From the NCBI GenBank assembly GCA_016716385.1, contig JADJWL010000011.1, positions 124,001-188,000 of the forward strand: a stretch of DNA of 64,000 bases. The letters are read 5' to 3'. The position numbers were made by a program, and so were the translations under genes. Position 1 is the first letter of the stretch; each line of letters opens with the position of its first letter. The notes beneath the pieces were generated by a model, which made no database searches, was not told the origin of the DNA, and worked only from the letters and a program-made list of their open reading frames with translations. Source of the DNA: Bryobacterales bacterium. Its GTDB lineage: Bacteria > Acidobacteriota > Terriglobia > Bryobacterales > Bryobacteraceae. Of the stretch, positions 54,289 through 63,176 are shown piece by piece.

Positions 54289-55578
54289 TTGATCCACTTC
54301 TCGACTCTTCTCCGCGACAACCGGAACTACCGCAACCTCTGGCTAGGCCAGGTGGTCAGCGAGGCGGGGGACCACTTCAACACGATTGCGGTCCTGAGCA
54401 TGGCCCTGCGGGTGGACGACTCCGGTTTCGCCGTGGGTGGCGTCATGCTGGCGCGCACCGTATCGGCAATTGCGGCCGCTCCGGTGGCGGGGGTCCTGCT
54501 GGACCGCTGGGATCGCAAGAAGGTGATGCTGGCCAGCGATATCCTCCGGGGATTCATTGGGCTCGGTTTCCTGCTGGTGCTTCAGTATCCCGCCAGTTGG
54601 CTGCTGTACGTGTTCAGCAGCCTGCTGATGTTCTGCTCGCCGTTCTTCACCGCGGGCCGATCGGCCATCCTGCCGGCCATCACTACCCCGGATGAACTGC
54701 CCACGGCCAATGCCCTGACGCAAACCACCGCGTGGTTCACTTTGTCACTCGGAGCCATGCTCGGCGGCGTCGCGACCATGCAATTCGGCTACGGATGGGC
54801 GTTCGCCGTCAATGCCGCGTCCTTCTTCGTGAGCGCCGCGGCCGTCGCGTTCCTTCGCTCGCCGGCCGGACACTTCCGGCCAATGGCCGCGGTCAGACCT
54901 CAACGCAGCTTCTGGCGCGACCACAGCGACGGACTGCGCTACATCGGGCACACGCCGCTGGTCTTCGCGATCGGCATGGCGGGAGTCGGCTGGGCGAGCG
55001 GAGGCGGAGCGGCGCAGATCCTGTTTACGCTCTACGGCGAGGTGATCTTCGAGCGCGGTCCCGCGGGCGTCGGCTGGATCTGGGGTTCGGCCGGGCTCGG
55101 CCTGGTGGCGGGAGGCTTCCTGTCGCACGCCCTCGCCCGGCGCCTTGGCTTCGGCGCCTACAAGCACGCCATCTCGCTGCTGTTCCTGTTGCACGGCCTG
55201 GCCTATGTCGCGTTCAGCCAGGCGCCGACCCTGGGCTGGGCCATCGTGTGGATCGTGCTGTCGCGCGTCGGCCAGGGCGCGAACAACGTCCTGAACCGCA
55301 ACATGCTCCTGACCCACGTTCCGGACCGCTACCGCGGGCGCGTCTTCACGACCGTCGAGAGCATGCTGCAAGCCACGATGCTGCTTTCGCTGACGGCTGC
55401 CTCGATTGCCACCAAGCACGTGGAGACGCGCACGATCGGGCTGATCGCCGGGTGTCTCAGCACGTCCACGGCCTTCTTTTGGGCGTGGGCGAACTGGCGG
55501 GGCAAGCTGATCGAGCCACGCCCCGAGCCGATCGAGCCGCGCGAGGAAGAGTTCACCGAGCCGTTGACGCCGGCGTAG
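54289..55578 (+). CDS. MFS exporter (EntS/MFS_3 type)
   Basis: About 429 residues, twelve helices, with the MFS_3 pattern LLRDNRNYRNLWLGQVVSEAGDHF at the start and VLLDRWDRKKVMLASDILRG between helices 2 and 3. This branch typically exports siderophores or drugs. No ATG lies between the ATPase stop (54230) and the conserved start; TTG 54289 gives a natural N-terminus just ahead of FSTLLRDN, while TTG 54253 and a GTG at 54166 (overlapping the ATPase by 65 bases) are possible. The start is therefore uncertain, but the gene is not. Confidence 0.85.
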   Translation: MIHFSTLLRDNRNYRNLWLGQVVSEAGDHFNTIAVLSMALRVDDSGFAVGGVMLARTVSAIAAAPVAGVLLDRWDRKKVMLASDILRGFIGLGFLLVLQYPASWLLYVFSSLLMFCSPFFTAGRSAILPAITTPDELPTANALTQTTAWFTLSLGAMLGGVATMQFGYGWAFAVNAASFFVSAAAVAFLRSPAGHFRPMAAVRPQRSFWRDHSDGLRYIGHTPLVFAIGMAGVGWASGGGAAQILFTLYGEVIFERGPAGVGWIWGSAGLGLVAGGFLSHALARRLGFGAYKHAISLLFLLHGLAYVAFSQAPTLGWAIVWIVLSRVGQGANNVLNRNMLLTHVPDRYRGRVFTTVESMLQATMLLSLTAASIATKHVETRTIGLIAGCLSTSTAFFWAWANWRGKLIEPRPEPIEPREEEFTEPLTPA

Positions 55579-55616
55579 TGGGGACACAATAACCGGCCGG
55601 GGTAAGCTGGAAAGTT

Positions 55617-56777
55617 ATGTCCAGTACAATTTCCCGCCGGGGTGTCCTGCTGACGGCGGCGGGCGGTCTGATGGCTCAGGCCCCGCCTTTCCGCATCGTC
55701 CCATCCGACATTCCGAATGAAGGCATTCTCTTCGTCGACCATCAGCGCGAAGGCCGCTCCGGACACGGAGGCAACACGCTCACCGAATGCGCCAACGGCA
55801 ACATCCTGAGCTTCTACAGCAACGTGTCCGGCGAGGTGATCAAGGGCCACGGCACCGCCGGCTGGTCCGAATTCCGGCGCTCCACCGACGGCGGGCGCAC
55901 CTGGGGACCCGCCACCGTTCTCGACTACTCCAAGCGTGTCTGGGATGCCGGACAGGTGAATTCCGCGCTCGTCTTCTCCCTCATCACGGCCCCGGACGGC
56001 ACGCTCATCGCCATCGCCGTGCAGTTCAAGGGCGGCGCCTGGCGCAAAGAGTTGCCGCCGGTGTACTTTCTGAGCCACGACCATGGCCACACGTGGTCCG
56101 AACCGAGGGATGTCGATCCGTCGGCGGGCGTCGAGGACATCGCCATGACGTTCGACGCCTCCTGGGTGCACAACGGCGAGGTGTTCGTCGTGTTCTTCGG
56201 CGGCTCGGGCGATGGCGGCGGCCCCTATACGCTCTACGTTTCCTCCGACAACGGCAGGACGTTCCGCAAGCGCAGCACCCTTCCCTTCGACAAGGACAAT
56301 TACTATTCGACCGCAGCCGTTCTGGAGAACGGTGATTTCATCGTGTATTCGTACGTCTACCCGAGAAAGTGGCGGCCGGCGGAAGAACACAATCTGCCGT
56401 ACGTCATCAGTCCGGACCGCGGGTACACCTGGTCCGAGGTCCGGACAACGTACTTCGCCAAGCGGATCCGCAATCCGCAGCTTTCCGAGAAGGTCGGCGA
56501 CTACTACTTCATCCACGGCCGCAGCGGAAGCTACGGGGACGCCCCGGGCAACTTCGTGCTGTACGCCTCCAGGGACGCCATCCACTGGGACGAAGGCCGC
56601 TACCTGCACCGGAAGATCTACCCGGGCGGCGACAAGTATTCAGGGAATGCCGTCATCGGAAAGAGCGATCCCAAGCAGCGGAACCGGCTGCTCATCCAGT
56701 CGAGCATTGTCTATGACGCGGACACCAGCCGTGTCAACGAACGCCACTGGTGGATCGAGGAGATCGCCGGCACGTAG
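55617..56777 (+). CDS. Exported sialidase-like (BNR/Asp-box) protein
   Basis: 386 residues, six-bladed propeller with four Asp-box motifs: STDGGRTWGP, SHDHGHTWSE, SSDNGRTFRK and SPDRGYTWSE. A short twin-arginine-like leader (SRRGVLLTAAGGLMA) points to export. No second domain. It has not the LamG part of the sialidase-like protein at 24306. Substrate may be a sialic acid or other sugar; the catalytic residues were not verified. It precedes, in opposite direction, two further exported proteins (propeller and epimerase). Confidence 0.85.
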   Translation: MSSTISRRGVLLTAAGGLMAQAPPFRIVPSDIPNEGILFVDHQREGRSGHGGNTLTECANGNILSFYSNVSGEVIKGHGTAGWSEFRRSTDGGRTWGPATVLDYSKRVWDAGQVNSALVFSLITAPDGTLIAIAVQFKGGAWRKELPPVYFLSHDHGHTWSEPRDVDPSAGVEDIAMTFDASWVHNGEVFVVFFGGSGDGGGPYTLYVSSDNGRTFRKRSTLPFDKDNYYSTAAVLENGDFIVYSYVYPRKWRPAEEHNLPYVISPDRGYTWSEVRTTYFAKRIRNPQLSEKVGDYYFIHGRSGSYGDAPGNFVLYASRDAIHWDEGRYLHRKIYPGGDKYSGNAVIGKSDPKQRNRLLIQSSIVYDADTSRVNERHWWIEEIAGT

Positions 56778-56783
56778 GACGCT

Positions 56784-58097
56784 TCAGCCCCGCACGCAGT
56801 ACAGGTTCTGCGTGCTGCGCAGGTAGATCGTACCGTCGACGATAGCCGGAGTCGCGATGAAGGTCTGATCGGCCATCGTGTTCGTCGCCAGCACCTCGTA
56901 CCGCGGACCCATGCGCACCACGATCACGTCCTCGTTCTCGCTTGCCAGATACAGCTTGCCGTTGGCAGCGACGGGTGAGGCCTTGAAGTTATACGGCTTC
57001 GGCAACCGCTGCTGGCGGTAGTGGGGCTCTCCCGTACGCGCGTCAAGACAGCTCAGCATGCCGCTGTCGGTGAGCATATAGAGCTTGCCCTCGAACAGCA
57101 CGGGCGACGGCGTATACGAGGTTCCCCGCTGCGTCGTCCACAGCACGGCGCCAGACCCGGTCAAGTCGCCCTTCCCGCCCAGTTTGATCGCCAGCAGGTT
57201 CGGGTCGCGGTGTCCCGTCATCACGTAGACAGTTCCATCCGCCACGACCGGCGCCGGAATGGCATTCGTGCCGAGCCCGCCGCATTCCCAGATCAGGCTG
57301 CCGTCCGCCAGGTTGTAGGCGCGGACCTTGTTAGTCGCTGACGTGATGACCTGCTGCTGACCCGCATGCGTCACGACAAGCGGAGGCGCCCAACTGCTCG
57401 GCTCATCCCGTGAGACACGCCAGCGGACCTTGCCGGTGGTCTTGTCGAGCGCCAGGAGGAACGAGTCGCCCTCGTGGTCGTAGTTCAACAACAAGAGGTC
57501 GCCTGCCAGCACGGTCGGCGTCCCTTCGCCAAAGGCGTTGCGCATGCGCAGCCGGACCTTCGGGTCGTACTGCCAGACCAGCTTCCCGTCGAGCGTGTAG
57601 CAGAACAGGCCCCGCGAACCGAACCAGGCGTAGAGGTGCTTGCCGTCGGTCACCGGCGTATTCGACGCGTGGCTGCCGTAGCGGCGGTGATAGCCTTCGT
57701 GCGGGCTGACGGTCCGCGGCGAGTGCCGCCACAGCTCCTTCCCGGTATTCCGGTCGTAGCAGAGAACCAGCAACCGGTGCTCCGGCTGCGTCTCTCGCGA
57801 TCCGAAGTTTCCCTGGCGGACGCCTGTCTCGGCCGCTCCGCCAACCGGTTCAGCGGTCGTGAGGAACAGACGATCGCCCCACACGATCGGGGACGAGTGG
57901 CCCAAGCCGGGTGTCGCGATCTTCCAGGCTACGTTCTGCGTATCGGACCAACGCAGGGGAGCATCCCCGCGCGCCATGCCGTTGTCGTCGGGACCGCGCC
58001 AGCGCGGCCAATCGTCCTCGCGGGGAGCGCCCGCGAGAGCGGCGGAAAACAGCGGCGTCATCCCAAGGAAAAGGCGGCGCGAAAGCATACCGCCCAT
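56784..58097 (-). CDS. Exported PQQ-type beta-propeller protein
   Basis: 437 residues. Twin-arginine-like leader (LSRRLFLGMTPLFSAALAGA) then a PQQ-like propeller: DDWPRWRGPDDNGMARGDAPLRWSD at the start and repeated 'YDRNTGKELWRH', 'YTLDGKLVWQYD', 'LDKTTGKVRWRV', 'CLDARTGEPHYRQ'. Similar to the membrane-anchored propeller at 44722 but without transmembrane segments. No enzyme activity can be assigned. It lies between the sialidase-like and epimerase-like genes, so may take part in handling of sugars. Confidence 0.86.
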   Translation of the reverse strand: MGGMLSRRLFLGMTPLFSAALAGAPREDDWPRWRGPDDNGMARGDAPLRWSDTQNVAWKIATPGLGHSSPIVWGDRLFLTTAEPVGGAAETGVRQGNFGSRETQPEHRLLVLCYDRNTGKELWRHSPRTVSPHEGYHRRYGSHASNTPVTDGKHLYAWFGSRGLFCYTLDGKLVWQYDPKVRLRMRNAFGEGTPTVLAGDLLLLNYDHEGDSFLLALDKTTGKVRWRVSRDEPSSWAPPLVVTHAGQQQVITSATNKVRAYNLADGSLIWECGGLGTNAIPAPVVADGTVYVMTGHRDPNLLAIKLGGKGDLTGSGAVLWTTQRGTSYTPSPVLFEGKLYMLTDSGMLSCLDARTGEPHYRQQRLPKPYNFKASPVAANGKLYLASENEDVIVVRMGPRYEVLATNTMADQTFIATPAIVDGTIYLRSTQNLYCVRG

Positions 58098-58114
58098 GAT
58101 AGCGAAGATGTTCG

Positions 58115-59434
58115 TCAGGCTTCCGGCGCGATCCGGTCCAGGGCCTGGCGGACGTAAAGGAGCCGGCGCAGCGGGTGGTAATTGTCCTGGCGGACGGAGC
58201 GCTCCTGGAACGTCATCCGGCGGTCGCTGGCGATCATGTGGGAACCCAGGTTGCGGCGCGCCTGGGAGAACTTCTCGTCGGCGACGCGCTGCGCCAGGGC
58301 GAAGTAACGCGCAGCCCAGTCGGCGCGGGTCAGTTCGAACGCCTTCATCGCCGCGACCAGGACCTCATTCACGGCCCAGTACGTCTTGCGGTAGTTGTAC
58401 TCGCCCCGCGCGCGCGTCGTGATGTTCGTTCCGACGAGCGTTTCTTCCGGCCATTCGTAGACGGTCTGGTCGACGTTAACGCCGTCCACAAGGCCGCCGT
58501 AGACGTGGTCCCAGCCGACATCCAGATGGTGCCGCATGCGAGTGGCGCACGTGCGCGCCAGCGTCTCGTCCTTGCGCCGCAACGCTTCGTCGAGCGCCAT
58601 CCACAGGCATTCGATGGCATGTCCCACCAGGCATTTATTCGCTTCGCCTTCGGGCGGCGTAAAGTCCACGCGCAGGATCTCGGTATTCAGGCCGGTGTCG
58701 CGGTTGTAGTGCTTCTCGGTGATCGCCTCGAGGGCGGCGTCCGTGTGGCGGCGGATGTCCGGATCGTCCCAGCGGGGCAGGATCTGGGTGCCGTTCTGGA
58801 TCGTCACCATCCAAAGCCCTTGCGGGCGGATTCCGGCTCCTGGCATCGAGGGGTCGCGAAAGTCCTTCGAGTGGATGTGATCGAACAGCTTTTTCAGTAA
58901 CGAAAAAGCAGTGTCGCGGGCTTCGTCGTCCTTGGCGGCCCAGGCATATTCCTGCAGGCCTTCAGCAGCAAAGTACATGCCGTAGAGATCGCCCGAGAAC
59001 GGACGGAGCACCCCGCCCGCGCCATCGAGCACCTCAGCCCACCAGCCATCGGACTGTGGCGCGTGGCGCAGCATGAAGTCCTTGATCTTGCGCGCGATGT
59101 CGAGGTGGCGCGTCTGCTGCCCGAAGTGGTTGTAGAGATAGCTGTAGACCCACAGGCCGCGGCCCTGAAACCAGAGACGCTTCTCGTCGTTGACGCGCGT
59201 GCCGTCGTAATCGAGCGAGCACATCACGCCGCCGCGTTCGTGGTCGATGCCGTGCCGCTCCCAGAACGGGAGGACAAGGTCGAACAGTTCGTAGTGGTAT
59301 TGGCGGCGGAGTGCGTCCGCGGATAAACCGTCGAGTTCAGGCATGGGGGCCGGCTGTTTCGAGCCGCAGGAAACAGTGAACGCGGCCCCTGACGCGAGGG
59401 CCGTCCCAAGAAAGCCGCGGCGATTGCAGTCCAT
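58115..59434 (-). CDS. Exported N-acylglucosamine 2-epimerase family protein
   Basis: 439 residues of the (alpha/alpha)6 barrel AGE/RnBP family: LFDLVLPFWERHGIDHERGGVMCSLDYDG, RLWFQGRGLWVYSYLYNHFG and CLVGHAIECLWMALDEALRR, with the His residues that usually catalyse epimerisation conserved. The start has a twin-arginine plus possible lipobox (NRRGFLGTALASGAAFTVSC, Cys23), implying export, whereas most family members act in the cytoplasm. The substrate could be an N-acyl hexosamine or another sugar such as mannose or cellobiose. It is 17 bases from the propeller gene and divergent in role from the two-component operon starting upstream. Confidence 0.87.
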   Translation of the reverse strand: MDCNRRGFLGTALASGAAFTVSCGSKQPAPMPELDGLSADALRRQYHYELFDLVLPFWERHGIDHERGGVMCSLDYDGTRVNDEKRLWFQGRGLWVYSYLYNHFGQQTRHLDIARKIKDFMLRHAPQSDGWWAEVLDGAGGVLRPFSGDLYGMYFAAEGLQEYAWAAKDDEARDTAFSLLKKLFDHIHSKDFRDPSMPGAGIRPQGLWMVTIQNGTQILPRWDDPDIRRHTDAALEAITEKHYNRDTGLNTEILRVDFTPPEGEANKCLVGHAIECLWMALDEALRRKDETLARTCATRMRHHLDVGWDHVYGGLVDGVNVDQTVYEWPEETLVGTNITTRARGEYNYRKTYWAVNEVLVAAMKAFELTRADWAARYFALAQRVADEKFSQARRNLGSHMIASDRRMTFQERSVRQDNYHPLRRLLYVRQALDRIAPEA

Positions 59435-59440
59435 CGGCAG

Positions 59441-60166
59441 TTAGTATAGCCGCTCCGGCGAACGATCGTCCGATTCTCCCCGGCAGTCGAACCGGTACCC
59501 GGCGCCGTGCACCGTGAGAATGATGCGGGGAACCTTGGGGTCCCGCTCGACACGTTTGCGAAGCTGCGAGATGTGCTGGTCCAGAGTCCGGCTGTTCGGG
59601 ATATGGTCGAGCCCCCAGCAGGCATCGAACAACGTCCCCCGGTCCACGACCTGGCCTCGCTTCCGGTAGAGCAGCTCGAGGATCTTCACGTCGCGCAGGC
59701 TGAGGTCGATCGCCTCGCCGCCCCGTCGGGCGCGCAGTTCGGCGGGCAGCACTTCCAGGTCATCCATGCGGAATGGCTTGGGCGTCGCGGCGGCGGGTTC
59801 GCGTGCGATGCAGCGCCGCGTGACGGCACGGATCCGCGCCAGCACCTCGCGGACGCCGAACGGCTTCAGAATGAAGTCGTCCGCGCCGAGTTCCAGCCCC
59901 AGAACCCGGTCGATCTCCTCGGACTTCGCGCTGATGAAGATGATCGGCACGCTCGGGTCCAGGCGCCGGATCTCGCGGCAGACTTCGTAGCCATTGACGC
60001 CTGGCATCATGATGTCGAGGCAGAGGAAGTCGGGTGCCTCGGTGCGATACAGGGCCAAGGCTTGGCGGCCATCCTCGGCGAGCATCACGGTGTACCCTTC
60101 ATCCCGCAGGATCTCCCCGAGGCCCAGCCGGATATTGCGGTCGTCTTCGGCAACCAGGACCTTCAT
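59441..60166 (-). CDS. OmpR/PhoB-type response regulator
   Basis: 241 residues: receiver domain (Asp51 as phosphoacceptor in CLDIMMPG, Lys101 in FILKPFG) and a C-terminal winged helix (SLRDVKILELLYRKRGQVVDRGTLFDACWG, HISQLRKRVERDP). AAGGAGG precedes the ATG at 60166 and the start overlaps the kinase stop by four bases. It is the last gene of the VWA-kinase-regulator operon, so its targets may include genes of that operon. Confidence 0.95.
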   Translation of the reverse strand: MKVLVAEDDRNIRLGLGEILRDEGYTVMLAEDGRQALALYRTEAPDFLCLDIMMPGVNGYEVCREIRRLDPSVPIIFISAKSEEIDRVLGLELGADDFILKPFGVREVLARIRAVTRRCIAREPAAATPKPFRMDDLEVLPAELRARRGGEAIDLSLRDVKILELLYRKRGQVVDRGTLFDACWGLDHIPNSRTLDQHISQLRKRVERDPKVPRIILTVHGAGYRFDCRGESDDRSPERLY

Positions 60167-61728
60167 GCTGCGCCTCCTTCCGGCTGGCACTGGAGGATGA
60201 CGCGGAAGCGTGCACCCTCGCCACCCGGTTCCAACACGACATCCCCTCCGTGCAAGCGCGCCAGGTCGCGCGAGATCGACAGGCCGATCCCCGTCCCGCT
60301 CACGCCTTCCGTGAGCGAGTTGTGAATTCGGTAGAACGGCTCGAAGATCCGGCCGCGCTCCCGCTCCTGGATACCGGGCCCCCGGTCCTCCACGCAGATC
60401 TCGATCGTGCCGTCGCGCAGGCAGCTTTCGATCCGCAGCCATTCGCCGGCCGCGGCGTACTTCTCCACGTTGCTCACCAGGTTGGCCGCGATCTGCCCCA
60501 ACACATCGGGATCGAAACGCCTCGATTCGCCTGCCCGGAGGTCGAGTTCCACGGCCAACCCCTTGGCCTCAAGCGCCGGGCGGAAATGCTCCACCGCCGT
60601 CCGCAGCACATCGTCCGGGACGGCGTCCTCGAAGCGCAGGTTCAGTGCGTGGTGCTGCTTGCGGCTGAACGTCAGGACGTTGGCAATCAGGCGGCTCAGC
60701 CGCTGGCTCTCGGAAACGATGACCCCGAGGTAGCGGGCCATGCGGGGATCGGCCTCGCCCGGCCCCTGTTCGAGCATCTCGGCATACATCCGGATGTTGG
60801 TGAGCGGCGTCTTCAACTCGTGCGAAACCTGGTTCACGAAGCTCACCCGCTGCTCCGCCTCTCGCGCCTCCCTGGACTGTTCGCGATAGAAGTAGTACGC
60901 CAAGCCGATCACGACCACCCCGAGCAAGGCCAGTGACGGAATCAGAGTAAGCAGGAATCCGCCCGTCACGGCCGATCCAAAAGCGGCGCCGCCACCGCTG
61001 ACGTATTCCAGGGTCCAGGCGTTCAGCGGAGCCCGGAGCGGGAAGCGCACAGCAGTCCGTACATCGTCTTCGTCCTCAAGCGCACCCCACTGGTAGAGCA
61101 CCGCGCCTGTCGCGTCGAGCAAACGGATGCGGCCGTCAGCCAGTTCAGGCGCTGCCGCATCGGTCTCCGGCAGAGCGCCCACTAGTTCGGCGAGCAGGCG
61201 CGTCCGGTTGATCTCGGCGGCGTGGATCCGGTTTGCGTCGCGCGTCCAGAGCATCATCTGCAGACCGTTGCCCCAATACCAGGCCTTCCACCCCGTCTCA
61301 GACCCGGTCTCTGACTCTCCCGCGCCGGCGCCGAGGTCGCCCCCATCCCAGATCTGGGCCGTGCGCCGCAGCGCCTCCCGCTCGGTTGCCGCAAGATCGC
61401 CCGGACTGTCCACAGGCGGAAACTCCACCTTGCCGTCCGCGCCGAGGACGTAGAATTGGATCGCCAGGGGCGACTCGCGGCTGCGCCGGCGCAGTTCCGC
61501 CCGGTCCGGCGTGAAGGGCCGCATCTGCTCCAACACACGCTCCCGGTAGGCATCGAGCGACGTGGCGATCGCGGCGTCGACCGCCCGCAGTTGCCCGCCG
61601 ATCAGTTCCTGAAAGCGGTGCTCCACCACGGCCTGCTCGTCCCGTACGACGCGCGCCCCCAGCCACCCGACGATGGCCAGGGGCGCGGCCACGATCAGCA
61701 GCAGCACTGCGGTGAGCCTGGGTTTCAA
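60163..61728 (-). CDS. Sensor histidine kinase
   Basis: 521 residues. TM1 about 7-25, a large extracytoplasmic sensor region (about 30-250, family not recognised), TM2 about 256-280, then HisKA with VSHELKTPLTN (His303), and HATPase_c with N-box LVSNVEKYA, G1 EDRGPGIQE and G2 GTGIGLSIS. Overlaps the VWA gene (61725) by four bases and the regulator by four bases, so the three proteins are made together. The signal may be linked to the VWA protein. Confidence 0.93.
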   Translation of the reverse strand: MKPRLTAVLLLIVAAPLAIVGWLGARVVRDEQAVVEHRFQELIGGQLRAVDAAIATSLDAYRERVLEQMRPFTPDRAELRRRSRESPLAIQFYVLGADGKVEFPPVDSPGDLAATEREALRRTAQIWDGGDLGAGAGESETGSETGWKAWYWGNGLQMMLWTRDANRIHAAEINRTRLLAELVGALPETDAAAPELADGRIRLLDATGAVLYQWGALEDEDDVRTAVRFPLRAPLNAWTLEYVSGGGAAFGSAVTGGFLLTLIPSLALLGVVVIGLAYYFYREQSREAREAEQRVSFVNQVSHELKTPLTNIRMYAEMLEQGPGEADPRMARYLGVIVSESQRLSRLIANVLTFSRKQHHALNLRFEDAVPDDVLRTAVEHFRPALEAKGLAVELDLRAGESRRFDPDVLGQIAANLVSNVEKYAAAGEWLRIESCLRDGTIEICVEDRGPGIQERERGRIFEPFYRIHNSLTEGVSGTGIGLSISRDLARLHGGDVVLEPGGEGARFRVILQCQPEGGAA

Positions 61729-63074
61729 TCACGCTCCTGCGTCTTCTTGGGAGCGGCCATCGGCGCCCGCTGCGACTTCATCTGAACATCCGCCTCCTTC
61801 TGGATCTTGCGGCTGCGATTCCACTCGGCTTCGTCGGCGACACTCCGGCCGGCTGCCCGGCTGGCCTCCGCGTCGTTCCTGAGCGCGGGCGCGGCGAGCT
61901 CCACCGCGCGTTCCTCCAGAAATTCCGAGTTCTGCCGGAACGCCTCCCGCGCTTGCTCGATCTTACCTTCATCCCGCAGAGCCGTCGCCACCTGATTCCG
62001 CTCGGCGGCGACCTGGGTCGTGACGGCCACCATCACGTCGCGGTTCCGGCCGGACTCCACGGCCGAGGAGGAATTCGTATAGGTGACGCTTGCGGCGCCT
62101 CGCAACTCCGCATCGGACTGGGAGGTGAGATCGCGGAAGCCGGCCGTCACACTGGCCACCGGCCGGGAGCGCCCCGCAACGCCCGGCGCCACTTCCACCT
62201 CGACCAGGAGGTAACGGCTCTGATCCCGGAACACCTGGTTCATGGTGGCGTGAACGCTCTGTCCGTTGATCGCGGCGTCGCGCCCGAGCACCCGCACCGG
62301 ACGTACGCCCGGCGCGCACCGCAGATGAATCGATACACCTTGAGCGACGGCCGACAGCGCGTCGCCGAACTCGGTCGCGAACGCCGCTTCGAGGTCGCCC
62401 GCTTCCTCGACGAAGAAGTGATTGCCGTCGCTGGCCAGGGCCAGCCGCGTCATGAGGTCCTCGTTGTAGTGCAGTCCGAGCCCGATGGTCGTGACCGTGA
62501 TGCCCTCCCGTCCGAGCGAGGCGCCCAGTTGCGCCAGCTCACCGGGCGAGCGCGGTCCGACGTTGGCCAGGCCGTCGGAAAGCAGGAGCATCGTGTTCAC
62601 CCGGTTGCGGTCGAGGAACTTCCGCAGTTCGCGCGCTCCCTTACTGACGCCGCCGAACAGTGCGGTGGAACCGCCGGGCTGGATCCGCTGGATCGCGCGC
62701 CGGATCGACTCGCGTTCATAGAGCCGGGTCGCGGGCACCAGCACATCCACCGTGCTTTCGTAGGTCACAACCGAGACGATGTCGTCGTCCCGCAGGCGAT
62801 CAAGCGCCAGCACCGCGGCCCGCTTCGCTTCTTCGATCTTCCTGCCGGACATGGATCCGGACCGGTCCAGCACGATCGCCACGTTCACGGGAGCGCGCAG
62901 CCCCCGGTCGGCGGCTGCCCCGGTCAGGGCCACCCGGACGTACGTCTTCTGCGGTCCCCCGCTGAGCAGCACCGGATGCGCTACCTCGACGTCCATGCGC
63001 ACCGGCGCGGCGAATCCGATGGCGAGCGGCAGCAGGGCGCCGGCGAATATCAGTCTCAGACTCTGTTGCTTCAT
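61725..63074 (-). CDS. Exported von Willebrand factor A-domain protein
   Basis: 449 residues with a signal peptide (LIFAGALLPLAIGFAAP). The VWA domain (about 63-240) has an intact MIDAS: D70-x-S72-x-S74 in VLDRSGSMSG, plus TALFG and LLSDGLANVG. The C-terminal part (about 380-449) is helical and highly charged (EAREAFRQNSEFLEERAVEL). Comparable proteins (TIGR03788/YfbK-type) sit at envelopes. As first gene of an operon with a histidine kinase and a response regulator it may be a sensor subunit. Strong Shine-Dalgarno AGGAG six bases before ATG. Confidence 0.88.
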   Translation of the reverse strand: MKQQSLRLIFAGALLPLAIGFAAPVRMDVEVAHPVLLSGGPQKTYVRVALTGAAADRGLRAPVNVAIVLDRSGSMSGRKIEEAKRAAVLALDRLRDDDIVSVVTYESTVDVLVPATRLYERESIRRAIQRIQPGGSTALFGGVSKGARELRKFLDRNRVNTMLLLSDGLANVGPRSPGELAQLGASLGREGITVTTIGLGLHYNEDLMTRLALASDGNHFFVEEAGDLEAAFATEFGDALSAVAQGVSIHLRCAPGVRPVRVLGRDAAINGQSVHATMNQVFRDQSRYLLVEVEVAPGVAGRSRPVASVTAGFRDLTSQSDAELRGAASVTYTNSSSAVESGRNRDVMVAVTTQVAAERNQVATALRDEGKIEQAREAFRQNSEFLEERAVELAAPALRNDAEASRAAGRSVADEAEWNRSRKIQKEADVQMKSQRAPMAAPKKTQERD

Positions 63075-63176
63075 TGCGATCTCCTCTCCACTCCCAGCCT
63101 ACGGGCGATGCCCGTTTCGCTGGTCAGAGGCTCGCAAAGAGATTGTAAAAAGAATGTGAGTCCGTGCGGGCGCGCC

